Source: Gemmatimonadota bacterium (GTDB lineage Bacteria; Gemmatimonadota; Gemmatimonadetes; Palauibacterales; Palauibacteraceae). From it: a stretch of 64,000 nucleotides of DNA. Under the pieces are notes generated by a model. It worked only from the letters and a program-made list of their open reading frames with translations. It was not told where the DNA came from and made no database searches. The stretch is from NCBI GenBank assembly GCA_029262175.1, contig JAJCZV010000072.1, positions 88,537-152,536 of the forward strand, read 5' to 3'. Below, in pieces: positions 10,240 to 18,497 of this stretch; the first letter of the stretch is position 1, and the number at the start of each line of letters is the position of its first letter. A program made the translations under genes and the position numbers.

Positions 10240-10392
10240 GAGGTTGGCTCCTTTGCTGCGAGCTTGTGAATTTCTTCACGATCCCGCGCGGCGAAGGTAG
10301 CAACCGTGCCATGGGGCTGCAAGAACCCAGGAGCCACCGAAAGCCCGCCCCTCGGCGAGGGGTTCCCCTTGCTCCGATCTCCGCCTGACGGG
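10240..10392. promoter_or_regulatory. Divergent intergenic region, nuo operon / hydrolase
   Basis: About 150 bp separate nuoA (leftward) from the hydrolase gene (rightward), so both promoters must lie here or inside the coding ends. An AAGGAG ribosome-binding site for nuoA is clear at about 10248-10253. I could not pick a convincing -35/-10 pair for either direction. Confidence 0.35.
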
Positions 10393-11295
10393 ATGTTCGC
10401 GTCCGTGAGAGACGCGGCGATTGCAACGGATTCCGGCCCTTTTGAGCCCCGCTATGTCCGGGTCGCGGAGGGACGGATACGCGTCTACGTCACCGGCCAG
10501 GGGCCGCCCATCCTGTTTCTGCATGGCGTCAGCGCGCAGGCCCGATCCTGGTTCGAAGTGGCACGCAGGCTGGCCTCCAATGGCGTCGCACGGACCTGCT
10601 GGATGCCGGATCTCCTCGGCCGGGGCGGCTCGGACGGAGGGGCGGAGCTGCGCTTCTCGCTGGACGACGAAGTTCGGCGGCTCGAGGAACTGGTCGGGGC
10701 GCTGTCTGAAAACGAATCGATCCGAGCACCGGCGCTCGTCGTAGGACACTCGCATGGCGCGGCGATCGCATTGGCGTATGCCGGTCGAAATTCGACGGTG
10801 ACCCGTCTGATGCTCGCAAATCCGGTGACGGCGCATCTCTCACGTCCTCCAGCGCTGAACGCGCTCGATTCGCGTCTGGTCCGGCACGCGCTTGCGAGCG
10901 GATTTGCGCCCCTGCACCGGGTCATTGGACGGCTGGTCCTACGACGAGCCGGCGGACCCTACTATCTCGTGCCCCGCGAGATCAGCGACGCCTATGCGGC
11001 CCCGTTTCGCGACGTGGCCCGCGCGCGCGGCCTCATGCGGATTCTCGCCGACTGGCGACCCGAGGAGCTCGCGACCCGGATGCCGACCCGCCGGATCTGC
11101 GCGCAGGTGGTAGCGGGGTGTCACGATCCTCGCGTCCCCCTCGAAGCGGCCGAGAGACTAGCCGACGACCTGAAGGCGACGGTCACGCGGGTGGAGGACG
11201 GGGGTCACGTGCTGCCGGAGCAGCACCCTGCCCTCATCGCCTCGCTGATTGCCGATCTTCTCAAGAAAGGAAGCTCGCCCGAGCTGGCCAGGTAA
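10393..11295 (+). CDS. Alpha/beta hydrolase
   Basis: This 300-residue alpha/beta-hydrolase-fold enzyme has an unknown substrate. The oxyanion-hole motif FLHGVS, the nucleophile elbow GHSHGA, the acid region around HDPRVP and the catalytic histidine in DGGHVLPEQHP appear in the correct order. No signal peptide is visible, so it is probably cytoplasmic. I start it at the ATG at 10393; an upstream in-frame ATG at 10306 would add 29 residues with no family similarity. It is transcribed away from nuo and ends 2 nt from the convergent dcd gene. Confidence 0.85.
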   Translation: MFASVRDAAIATDSGPFEPRYVRVAEGRIRVYVTGQGPPILFLHGVSAQARSWFEVARRLASNGVARTCWMPDLLGRGGSDGGAELRFSLDDEVRRLEELVGALSENESIRAPALVVGHSHGAAIALAYAGRNSTVTRLMLANPVTAHLSRPPALNALDSRLVRHALASGFAPLHRVIGRLVLRRAGGPYYLVPREISDAYAAPFRDVARARGLMRILADWRPEELATRMPTRRICAQVVAGCHDPRVPLEAAERLADDLKATVTRVEDGGHVLPEQHPALIASLIADLLKKGSSPELAR

Positions 11296-11297
11296 TG

Positions 11298-11852
11298 CTA
11301 GAGCTTTGGCGGGGTCACGCCCGTTTGCCCCTGGTACTTCCCCTTCTTGTCGGCGTAGCTCACTTCGCACTCCTCGTCGGCCTCGAAAAACAAGACCTGA
11401 GCGATCCCTTCGTTGGAATAGACCCGGGCCGGTAGCGGAGTGGTGTTGGAGATTTCAAGCGTCACGTGACCTTCCCACTCGGGCTCGAACGGCGTCACGT
11501 TGACGATCAGGCCACACCGGGCGTACGTGGATTTTCCGACGCAAATGGTCAATACGTTGCGGGGGATTCGGAAGTACTCGATGGAGCGGGCGAGTGCGAA
11601 CGAATTTGGCGGTACGATGCAAACATCGCCCTTGTACTCGAGAAAAGAGCGCTCGTCGAAGTTCTTGGGGTCCACGACCGGAAACAGTGCATTGTGAAAG
11701 ATCCGAAACTCGTCAGCCACCCTCATGTCATAGCCGTAGCTGCTGACACCGTAGGAGATCACCCCATCGCGGAACTGCCGATCGGCGAACGGCTCGATCA
11801 TCTGCGTTTCTTTTGCCATCCGACGGATCCAGCCATCGCTCTTGATCGACAT
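11298..11852 (-). CDS. dcd: dCTP deaminase
   Basis: This 184-residue enzyme converts dCTP to dUTP and so supplies the dTMP pathway. Family segments visible are [13 protein letters not shown], the [20 protein letters not shown] block with the catalytic Glu in [15 protein letters not shown], and a C-terminal tail rich in Tyr/Gln/Gly that closes over the active site. The chosen ATG (11852) has GGAGA about 3 nt upstream. Upstream in-frame codons add nine unlikely residues. Confidence 0.95.
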   Translation of the reverse strand: MSIKSDGWIRRMAKETQMIEPFADRQFRDGVISYGVSSYGYDMRVADEFRIFHNALFPVVDPKNFDERSFLEYKGDVCIVPPNSFALARSIEYFRIPRNVLTICVGKSTYARCGLIVNVTPFEPEWEGHVTLEISNTTPLPARVYSNEGIAQVLFFEADEECEVSYADKKGKYQGQTGVTPPKL

Positions 11853-12090
11853 ATCTCTCCATCGCGGGCTCGTGACCACGCCCGCACCGCTGTGTTTTCC
11901 CGAAGACTAGCCCCCGTGCGGATCGAGAAATAACGTCCGCGCCCGTTTCATGCGATTGTCACTTTACGGCTTGCGATCGGACCTTGGTGGGACGGCAAAC
12001 TCGACGTACCCTTCGCTGCCCGTATCCGGGCGCAGCCATTCTAGCGCTGCGTTCGGAGGTTCCGCGTTCGATGGGAAGGGGGTAAGCGCC

Positions 12091-13119
12091 TTGCTCAAAA
12101 CGGGCACGACGGCACAGGTCCCGGGCGACATTTTGTTTGTCCTCGGAGCGCCGCGGAGCGGGACAAGCCTACTCAGTCGGCTACTCCTGGAATATTTCGA
12201 CATCGGGATCGGCCCCGAGGGCCAATGGATCGCTCCCCTCGCGCACCGTGCCCCCGAGTTTGGCGACCTCGAGGAGGAGGCGAACCTCCGTCGGCTCATC
12301 GACGCCGTCCTCTCCACCGAAATGTTTCGGATCGTTGAGGAGCAATACAGTGCCCGCTTCGGTTGGACGGTTTCGGTCACCCCAGCGGGCGTCCGCGAGC
12401 ACCTCGTCTCGAAGTCGTACGCTGGCGTAGCGGATGCCTCCCTGCGCTGTCTGGCGGAGCAGCTCCGGCGAGGTCGCGTGGGCAGCAAGGATCCCGGGTT
12501 CTACAAGGAGCTTGCGACGCTAGAGACGCTGTTCCCGCTCCGAGCCAAATACCTGGCGATCGTCCGAGACGGCCGAGACGTCGCCCTGTCCATGATGCGG
12601 CAACCGTGGGGTCAAAAGACGTGGTACGCGAACGCTCGTCTTTGGGTCGACACCTACGCTCGAATCGACGCGTTCCGCCCCACCATCGCGCCGGAACGGT
12701 TCCTCCAGATCAGTTACGAGACCCTCTTAGCACGCCCAGAGGAAGTCTGTCGTTCCTTGGAGGCATTTCTCGAGTTCCCCCTCGACGTAGAAAAGCGGCA
12801 ACGATTCGTTGAAGAGCTCATCAAGGGGCCGTTGAGTCAGAATTCGGAAAAATGGAAAGGCGCTATGAGCCCGCGCGATCACCGATTGTACGAGGCGGTC
12901 GCGGGATCCTGGCTGGAGCGATTCGGCTACCAGCGCCTGAGCCCGGGCGCTCGCGCTCACGCGTTTGAACGGGTGTGGTACAGCGGACTCGAGTTTGCGC
13001 GTCGACTCGGGCGAAAAGGCTTACTCGTGTTGGGGATCGGCGCCACGGACACGCCCACCCGGACGCGGTTCACTTCGGCCGAGTCGACGGCCCGGCGGAG
13101 CGGACCAGGGCGCGAGTAA
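12091..13119 (+). CDS. Sulfotransferase family protein
   Basis: This is a probable PAPS-dependent sulfotransferase of about 342 residues. The 5'-phosphosulfate loop GAPRSGTSLLSR lies near the N terminus, and the 3'-phosphate motif VRDGRDVALSM is in mid-protein after GSKDPGF. The acceptor is unknown; related enzymes act on glycans, lipids or proteins. I prefer the TTG start at 12091 because a strong GGGAAGGGGG site sits 8 nt upstream and the family usually begins just before the P-loop. An ATG at 11950 would add 47 low-complexity residues and has no visible Shine-Dalgarno. The 238-bp stretch before it is shared with the dcd promoter. Confidence 0.82.
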   Translation: MLKTGTTAQVPGDILFVLGAPRSGTSLLSRLLLEYFDIGIGPEGQWIAPLAHRAPEFGDLEEEANLRRLIDAVLSTEMFRIVEEQYSARFGWTVSVTPAGVREHLVSKSYAGVADASLRCLAEQLRRGRVGSKDPGFYKELATLETLFPLRAKYLAIVRDGRDVALSMMRQPWGQKTWYANARLWVDTYARIDAFRPTIAPERFLQISYETLLARPEEVCRSLEAFLEFPLDVEKRQRFVEELIKGPLSQNSEKWKGAMSPRDHRLYEAVAGSWLERFGYQRLSPGARAHAFERVWYSGLEFARRLGRKGLLVLGIGATDTPTRTRFTSAESTARRSGPGRE

Positions 13120-13139
13120 ACCGGGCGGAGATGCGCCTG

Positions 13140-13511
13140 CTAGGTGCGGGTCAACGCGATCCAGCCCGCCCAGCTCCACGCCGCGATCAGTAAGACCCCG
13201 CCGATCGGCGTGATCGCGCCCAACCATCTGAGATCGGTGAGCGCCAGCAGGTAAAGGGTTCCGCTGAAGACAATCGTCCCCCCGATAAACAGGATCCCCG
13301 GACCATTCCAGGCCACCATGGGCCATCGGTCCGCAGCGAGGCCTAACAACCCGAGCGCCAGCGCATGGGCCAGATGATAGCGGGCCGCCGTCTGAAAAAT
13401 CTCCAGATTCGCGGCACTGATGCGGGTTTCCAGCGCATGTGCGCCAAATGCGCCCGCACAGACGGCGAGAGCACCGAGAAAAAACGCTAAGCCGAGGAAT
13501 ATTCTGTGCAT
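13140..13511 (-). CDS. DUF423 family membrane protein (YgdD-like)
   Basis: This 123-residue integral membrane protein has four hydrophobic helices. The N-terminal pattern LGALAVCAGAFGAHAL and the FQTAARYHLAHALALGLLG segment are characteristic of the DUF423/YgdD family, whose function is not established. It is a single gene convergent with the sulfotransferase and divergent from the HD-GYP-like gene. Confidence 0.88.
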   Translation of the reverse strand: MHRIFLGLAFFLGALAVCAGAFGAHALETRISAANLEIFQTAARYHLAHALALGLLGLAADRWPMVAWNGPGILFIGGTIVFSGTLYLLALTDLRWLGAITPIGGVLLIAAWSWAGWIALTRT

Positions 13512-13570
13512 AGCCGTGACACGATCGGTTAGACGAAATTACGTACGTTGACGGTGATTCCCGTATCTTA

Positions 13571-13710
13571 CGGTCCCTACCGGGGTACCGCCGCTGCTGT
13601 CCTCGAGTGAGGACGACAAGATGCGGCGGTCAGAAGGCCGCTAAACGCAACTCAGAGCGGCACTTCGCACCCGTGAGGGCTCACGGTCGACGGGGAACAA
13701 GGGGGCAGGC
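13571..13710 (+). promoter_or_regulatory. Structured 5' leader ahead of HD-GYP-like gene
   Basis: The 140 nt upstream of the start codon contain consecutive inverted repeats. These are CGGT/ACCG (13571-13582); an extended stem pairing 13587-13594 with 13623-13630 (8 bp) and enclosing GTCCTC/GAGGAC (13599-13604 with 13609-13614); GCCGCT/AGCGGC (13637-13642 with 13656-13661); and CCGTGA/TCACGG (13671-13676 with 13681-13686). An alternative pairing CCCGT/ACGGG (13670-13674 with 13690-13694) excludes the last hairpin and ends close to the AAGGGGG ribosome-binding site. It matches no riboswitch class I recognise. A cis-regulatory RNA is an inference. Confidence 0.45.
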
Positions 13711-15024
13711 ATGGGGGGAGATCGGCGAATCCTCGCTTTACTCTCCGAGCAGCAGCAGGAGAATCAGCGCGTGCGAGAGGCACTGATTCGGGTCAACGTC
13801 GGGGCGAACGTCGTGGATAGCCCTGCGGGGATCGGGACATCGATCGCCGCTGGAGGCGTGGATCTCGTGGTTTGCGACGCGCAGACCATGGAGCCACAGC
13901 GGGCGCACGAACTCGTCTTGTCCAACGTTCCCGATGGGGAGCGCCAGCCGGTGTTCTTAGCGCTGGTCGACAGTTTTGACCGCGACCGGCTAGGCCGTGA
14001 ACCGGCGTTCGCTCATTTCCTGGCCCGCCCTTTTCGCGCCGAGACGCTCACGGCGTTGTGCCGCTCACTCCTCGAGGACATTCGCTCCGACGTAAGCACC
14101 GACAGGACGCTCGCGGTCGCGATCCGACAGCCGGCCCGCTTCTCTGCTCGGCCTCTTTACGCCGACGCAGTCAGCTTCGCTCGTGAATCTTTGGCGCGCG
14201 GACGAGAAGGCTTGGCTCCAGACATGGGGTGGGCTCGGCTCGTTGCGGAGCGCCTGCACACCTCTCTCGTACAAAGCAACTTGTTGTTGAATCGTGCTCT
14301 CGAGCCGCATCAACGCTTCGATCTCTCGACCCATAGCGTGAACGTTGCGATTTTCGCGGGCAAGATCGCCCACAGCCGAGACCTGCCGCTCGACTCGACG
14401 CTGCGCGCCATCGAAGCGGGGCTCGTCCACGACATCGGGATGGCGCGTCTGCCCGAGTCCATCCTCTTCAAAGAATCCGGGCTCTCGGCCGAGGAGCGCC
14501 AGGAGATGGAGCGGCACCCGACCCTCGGAGCCGAACTGATCGCTCAGCTTGGTCCCTCGTACGGGTGGCTCGAACGTGCCATCCGGCAGGAACACGAGCG
14601 CGCCGGTGGACAAGGCTACCCCGAAGGACTCGCTCAAGAAGAGATTGATCCGATCGCGCGAGTCCTCGGGGTCGCCGATGTTTTCGAAGCGTTCTCACAT
14701 ACGCGCGCCTACCGATCACCGTTCACGGCGTACGAAGCCCTCGAACGCGTGGTCGCGATGCGGGAAGAGTATTTCGACGGTGCCATCGTCGATGCCCTGG
14801 CTAACGAGATCTCCGTATTTCCCCTCGACTCCTACGTAAAACTGTCCTCAGGTGCGATCGGACGCGTCATCGCGACCAATCCCGGCAATCTCATGCGACC
14901 CACCATCGAGGTACTGTGGAACGAAAGCTGGGCCCCGATTGATCCCAAGATCATGGCGCTGGACCAGGTCCCCGATATCGCGATTGAACGACCGCTACAC
15001 GAGTCAGAGGTGCCGATAACGTGA
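13711..15024 (+). CDS. Receiver-like + divergent HD-GYP domain protein
   Basis: This 437-residue cytoplasmic signalling protein has two domains. Residues 5-120 look like a degenerate response-regulator receiver, with D56 at the phosphoacceptor position, but the usual acidic pocket and Lys are altered (FLARPF). Residues about 175-375 are an HD-GYP domain with H208, the H240-D241 pair and H269. The signature is QEHERAGGQGYP (293-304) instead of HHExxDGxGYP, so one metal-ligand His and the Asp are missing. HD-GYP proteins normally hydrolyse c-di-GMP; activity here is uncertain. A good Shine-Dalgarno (AAGGGGG) precedes the ATG. The stop overlaps the next gene as GTGA. Confidence 0.82.
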   Translation: MGGDRRILALLSEQQQENQRVREALIRVNVGANVVDSPAGIGTSIAAGGVDLVVCDAQTMEPQRAHELVLSNVPDGERQPVFLALVDSFDRDRLGREPAFAHFLARPFRAETLTALCRSLLEDIRSDVSTDRTLAVAIRQPARFSARPLYADAVSFARESLARGREGLAPDMGWARLVAERLHTSLVQSNLLLNRALEPHQRFDLSTHSVNVAIFAGKIAHSRDLPLDSTLRAIEAGLVHDIGMARLPESILFKESGLSAEERQEMERHPTLGAELIAQLGPSYGWLERAIRQEHERAGGQGYPEGLAQEEIDPIARVLGVADVFEAFSHTRAYRSPFTAYEALERVVAMREEYFDGAIVDALANEISVFPLDSYVKLSSGAIGRVIATNPGNLMRPTIEVLWNESWAPIDPKIMALDQVPDIAIERPLHESEVPIT

Positions 15025-16052
15025 CGTCACCGTTCGTCTACGTGGTCGGAGGAAAAGCGCGCGACACCAAATCACCGCTTCAGGAATGGGAGTGGTTTGA
15101 AGAGGCTCGTGTGCTACGAGTCAACACCGAGACCGGCGAGACCGAGACGGTGATTCGGTACGTGAGCCCCCCTGAGCACCAACCTGAGGTCGGGGGGTCG
15201 GTCGTCTTCAAGGCCGGACATCGAGTCGACCGCACGCTCTTTCTTTGCACGCAGACCGAGATTCTCGAGTACGACTTGGATGGCTATGAACTCCGCAATC
15301 AGATTTCACTTCCGTTCTTCAATGATCTCCATCACGTTCGCCTCCTCTCTTCAGGCAATCTCGGCGTAGCCGTGACCGGTCTCGACCTGGTCGTGGAGCT
15401 CTCGCCAAAGGGCGACGTGCTACGCGAGTGGGCGACGATCGATGAGACACCCTTCGCTCGATTCTCTCGGGAGCAGGACTACCGGAAGATCGCCACGACG
15501 AAGCCGCATCTGGCTCACCCGAACTATCTGTTCGAGCTGGAGGGCGGACTGTGGGCCACCCGTTTCAATCAACAAGATGCGATCCGGCTGGACGACCCGA
15601 ATCAGCGGTTTTCCGTCGCTGACATCGCGCCTCACGACGGTCACGTACTGGAGGGGTCGGTCTACTTTACGACCGTGCGGGGCGAACTCGTCGTGCTCGA
15701 CGCGGCAACACGCGGCCGCGAGAAGCGACGAGTCTATTCGATCCCGAGTATCGCGAATAGCGGCCAGCGCCTCGGTTGGTGTCGTGGCCTGGCTCTGTTC
15801 GACGGAGGGAGGCAGGCGCACATCGGATTTACGCGGCTGCGCCAAACCAAAATCGAACGGAACGTTGCTTGGGTGAAAGAGCATCTGCGCGGCGGAGCGC
15901 TGCGCAAACCCGAGCGTTCGTTTGTAAGTCAGGGAACGATGATGGTAACGGTCGATCTGGACCAACAGCGGATCACGGGGCACGTCGACCTCGAGCCGTT
16001 CGGCCTCAACGCGATTTTTTCGATTCACCAGGACGTTCCGAAACCCCGGTGA
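15021..16052 (+). CDS. Uncharacterised propeller-like protein
   Basis: This 343-residue protein is of unrecognised family. It has no signal peptide or membrane segment. The sequence has repeated beta-rich units with turns such as LLSSGNLGVAVTGLDLVVEL, YLFELEGGLWATRF and GSVYFTTVRGELVVLDAATR, suggesting a beta-propeller of the arylsulfotransferase/SMP-30 kind, but no catalytic motif can be assigned. The GTG start overlaps the HD-GYP gene stop by 4 nt, so the two are almost certainly co-translated. A sulfotransferase gene lies upstream and asparagine synthase is convergent downstream. Confidence 0.65.
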   Translation: MTSPFVYVVGGKARDTKSPLQEWEWFEEARVLRVNTETGETETVIRYVSPPEHQPEVGGSVVFKAGHRVDRTLFLCTQTEILEYDLDGYELRNQISLPFFNDLHHVRLLSSGNLGVAVTGLDLVVELSPKGDVLREWATIDETPFARFSREQDYRKIATTKPHLAHPNYLFELEGGLWATRFNQQDAIRLDDPNQRFSVADIAPHDGHVLEGSVYFTTVRGELVVLDAATRGREKRRVYSIPSIANSGQRLGWCRGLALFDGGRQAHIGFTRLRQTKIERNVAWVKEHLRGGALRKPERSFVSQGTMMVTVDLDQQRITGHVDLEPFGLNAIFSIHQDVPKPR

Positions 16053-16080
16053 ATCGGCGAGTGCGCAGGCGCTCGATTCA
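16050..16080. terminator. Inverted repeat spanning both convergent stop codons
   Basis: The arms TGAATCG (16050-16056) and CGATTCA (16074-16080) are perfect complements. With a 3-nt bulge the stem extends through AGTGC/GCGCT. Each arm begins with the TGA of one of the two convergent genes. No T-tract follows on either strand, so a bidirectional terminator or 3'-end stabiliser is plausible but unproven. Confidence 0.45.
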
Positions 16081-18045
16081 GACTCGCGTTGGCGCTACGA
16101 GGGACTCGGTCCGCCAACCCTGAAACATCAAGACGGTCCAAAGCTCGTGCTCCCAGTTGCGACTTCCCGATTGGTGCTGGCGCCAAACGCTGCGCACCGT
16201 ATCCGGACGAAGCCCCGCGCTTTCGAGTGCCGACACCTCCAGGAGCGGTTCGGCCCAATCTCGGAGCGGGCCACGCAGCCAATCTCCAAGCGACACGCTG
16301 AATCCGCGCTTGGGCTGATCGACGAGCTGCGGCGGCACGCGGCGGTGGACGAAGTCGCGCAGCAGCACCTTGGTGGTGTCGCCGATACGCCGATACTCGA
16401 TCGGCAGTGAGCTGGTGAACTCGACCAATCGGTGATCAAGCAGGGGAACTCGTACCTCGAGACTCACGTTCATGCTCGCGCGATCGACTTTTGTGAGCAC
16501 GTCATCGGGCAAGTAGGAAAGGCCGTCCATCAGCATCATGCTCTCGGCAACCCCGAGCGTTTCGTGGTCGATATCGGCGTCGAGCGGCCACACGACGTGC
16601 GGTCTCCCAGTCAATTTTTCGGGCTTGCGCCAGATCGAGACGATCTCTCTCCACATGTCGAAGGGGTCGCGACACTTGAGCAAGTGTCCAAGCGTGTGGA
16701 CGCTTTGGCCCGTGCGGCCAGCCCTGTCTCCAATGAGGCCGAGTTTGGTCGCGACAGTCGTGACGGGATCCCAGGCTCCGAGGGGTACGTGGCGCAGAGT
16801 GGCGCCGACGATGCCTCGAAGCGGCCGCGGAATCGCCTTGATCCTCGGCCAGGTTCTCTCTCCAAGCGCATAGCGCTCATACCCACAGAACTGCTCATCA
16901 CCGCCGTCACCGGAAAGCGCCACGGTCACGTGTTCGCGCGCCAGTTTCGACACGAGATAGGTCGGAACTTGAGAGGAATCGGCGAAGGGTTCGTCGTACA
17001 TCGTAGGGAGCAGTGGCACCACGTCGAGCGCCTGGCGACCGGTCACCACGAGTTCCGTGTGTTCCGTTCCCAGATGCGCCGCAATTCTTGCCGCGGCAAC
17101 CGACTCGTCTTGAGTCGGATCGTCGGATCCGACGGAGAACGTTCGCAGCGGAGAACCGTTGCTACGCTCGGCCATCGCGGACACGACCGCGGTCGAATCG
17201 ATCCCGCCGGAAAGGAGAGCTCCCAACGGAACGTCCGATTCCATTCGCCCGTCAACGGCGTCGAGAATGAGCCTTTCCAACTCATCGAGCGCCTCTTCCT
17301 GAGTTCCCTGGAAGTGATTCGTGGCCCCGCGAAACGTGACCTGTGTCAGATCCCAGAATTTCTTGTGGCTGAGCGTACGCTCTTGAGGCCGATACTCGAT
17401 CAGTTCGCCTGGGGATACTTTTTCGATGCCTTGGAGGATCGAGTAGGGGGCGGGCACACAGAGATACCGGAAATAGAGACCGAGTGCTTCTTGATCGATC
17501 GTCGATTGGAAGCCCGGGTGCGCGGCAATGGCTTGCAGCTCGGACCCAAAGACAAAGGCCCCGCCGAACTGCGCGTAGTAAAGGGGCTTGATCCCCAAGC
17601 GATCTCGAACGAGATACAGCGCTTCTTCGGCGTCATCCCAAAGACCGAACGCGAACATGCCTACGGACCGTTCGAGCGCCCGGTCGAGACCCCACTCTTC
17701 AATCGCCGCTAGCAGAACTTCCGTGTCGCTCCCGCCGCGAAACGTATGTCCGGCGCGCCGTAGTTCGTCCTGCAGACTACGAAAGTTATAGATTTCACCG
17801 TTGTACGTGATCGTATATCTACCGCTACCCGACTGCATCGGTTGATTCCCAAGCGGCGACGTGTCGATGATGGAGAGGCGCCGATGCCCAAACACCAGAG
17901 TGGAGTCACCGGGAATCTGGGTCAGCCAAACGCCGGAGGAGTCGGGACCGCGGTGTTGGATGCGATCGGACATCGCGCGCGCGACGGCTTGGAACTCTTC
18001 CTCGCTTCGCGCGCTAGCTTCTACAAAGCCTACAATCCCGCACAT
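16078..18045 (-). CDS. asnB: Asparagine synthase (glutamine-hydrolysing)
   Basis: This 655-residue AsnB-type amidotransferase begins MCGIVGF, so Cys2 is the glutaminase nucleophile after Met removal. RIQHRGPDSSG and NGEIYNFRSL complete the class II glutaminase domain. The synthetase domain contains the pyrophosphatase loop LLSGGIDSTAVVS and SGDGGDEQFCGYERY. Length and motifs fit the group found in cell-surface polysaccharide loci as well as true asparagine synthases. With a sulfotransferase and an unknown propeller protein nearby, amidation of a surface polymer cannot be excluded. Confidence 0.93.
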   Translation of the reverse strand: MCGIVGFVEASARSEEEFQAVARAMSDRIQHRGPDSSGVWLTQIPGDSTLVFGHRRLSIIDTSPLGNQPMQSGSGRYTITYNGEIYNFRSLQDELRRAGHTFRGGSDTEVLLAAIEEWGLDRALERSVGMFAFGLWDDAEEALYLVRDRLGIKPLYYAQFGGAFVFGSELQAIAAHPGFQSTIDQEALGLYFRYLCVPAPYSILQGIEKVSPGELIEYRPQERTLSHKKFWDLTQVTFRGATNHFQGTQEEALDELERLILDAVDGRMESDVPLGALLSGGIDSTAVVSAMAERSNGSPLRTFSVGSDDPTQDESVAAARIAAHLGTEHTELVVTGRQALDVVPLLPTMYDEPFADSSQVPTYLVSKLAREHVTVALSGDGGDEQFCGYERYALGERTWPRIKAIPRPLRGIVGATLRHVPLGAWDPVTTVATKLGLIGDRAGRTGQSVHTLGHLLKCRDPFDMWREIVSIWRKPEKLTGRPHVVWPLDADIDHETLGVAESMMLMDGLSYLPDDVLTKVDRASMNVSLEVRVPLLDHRLVEFTSSLPIEYRRIGDTTKVLLRDFVHRRVPPQLVDQPKRGFSVSLGDWLRGPLRDWAEPLLEVSALESAGLRPDTVRSVWRQHQSGSRNWEHELWTVLMFQGWRTESLVAPTRV

Positions 18046-18181
18046 ATCCCCACCCCACCCATGCTCGAGCTACCAGGTAACCGAGAGACGGTTCCGGGCA
18101 GATTCGACGATTAGCGGTCGGACGTTGGCCCGAATCAACGCGGATCGCAACCGGCAGGGGAGATTCGTTTGCAACAGGATA

Positions 18182-18415
18182 CTACCTGGCCGCGCCCGCT
18201 CCGGATCGGCGAGTCGCTTCTTCGACCACGTTTTCCATCATCCGATCCCAGCGCTCGGGACTGAGCTGAGCGAGCGTCTCCTGGAGGATTTGCACGAGCT
18301 CTCGCGCTTCGCCGCGCGTGATGGGCGACCACTCGTCCCCTTCGCCCAACCGCTCCCCCAGCTGGGCGGACCTATCCACGAGATCTCGGTGCTGCAGTCT
18401 CTCTTCATAGGTCAT
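18182..18415 (-). CDS. Small hypothetical helical protein
   Basis: This 77-residue protein has no recognised family. It is highly charged and predicted helical (ERLQHRDLVDRSAQLGERLG, ARELVQILQETLAQLSPERW) with no Cys and no membrane segment. The chosen ATG has a GGAGGA site 5 nt upstream; a longer frame upstream has no such signal. It lies between moaA and asnB on the same strand, 82 bp after moaA. Confidence 0.6.
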   Translation of the reverse strand: MTYEERLQHRDLVDRSAQLGERLGEGDEWSPITRGEARELVQILQETLAQLSPERWDRMMENVVEEATRRSGAGAAR

Positions 18416-18497
18416 CGGGGTCCTCCGCTCCTTAGATTCGCCGTCCACCCCATAGACACGGAACGCCGGGCGCACGTCACATGATCGCGCATGGTGC

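Noticed and set aside
13548..13574. TTGACG with TATCTT or TACGGT as a promoter for the HD-GYP-like gene
   Set aside because: Spacing is 10 or 15 nt, too short for a confident sigma-70-type promoter.
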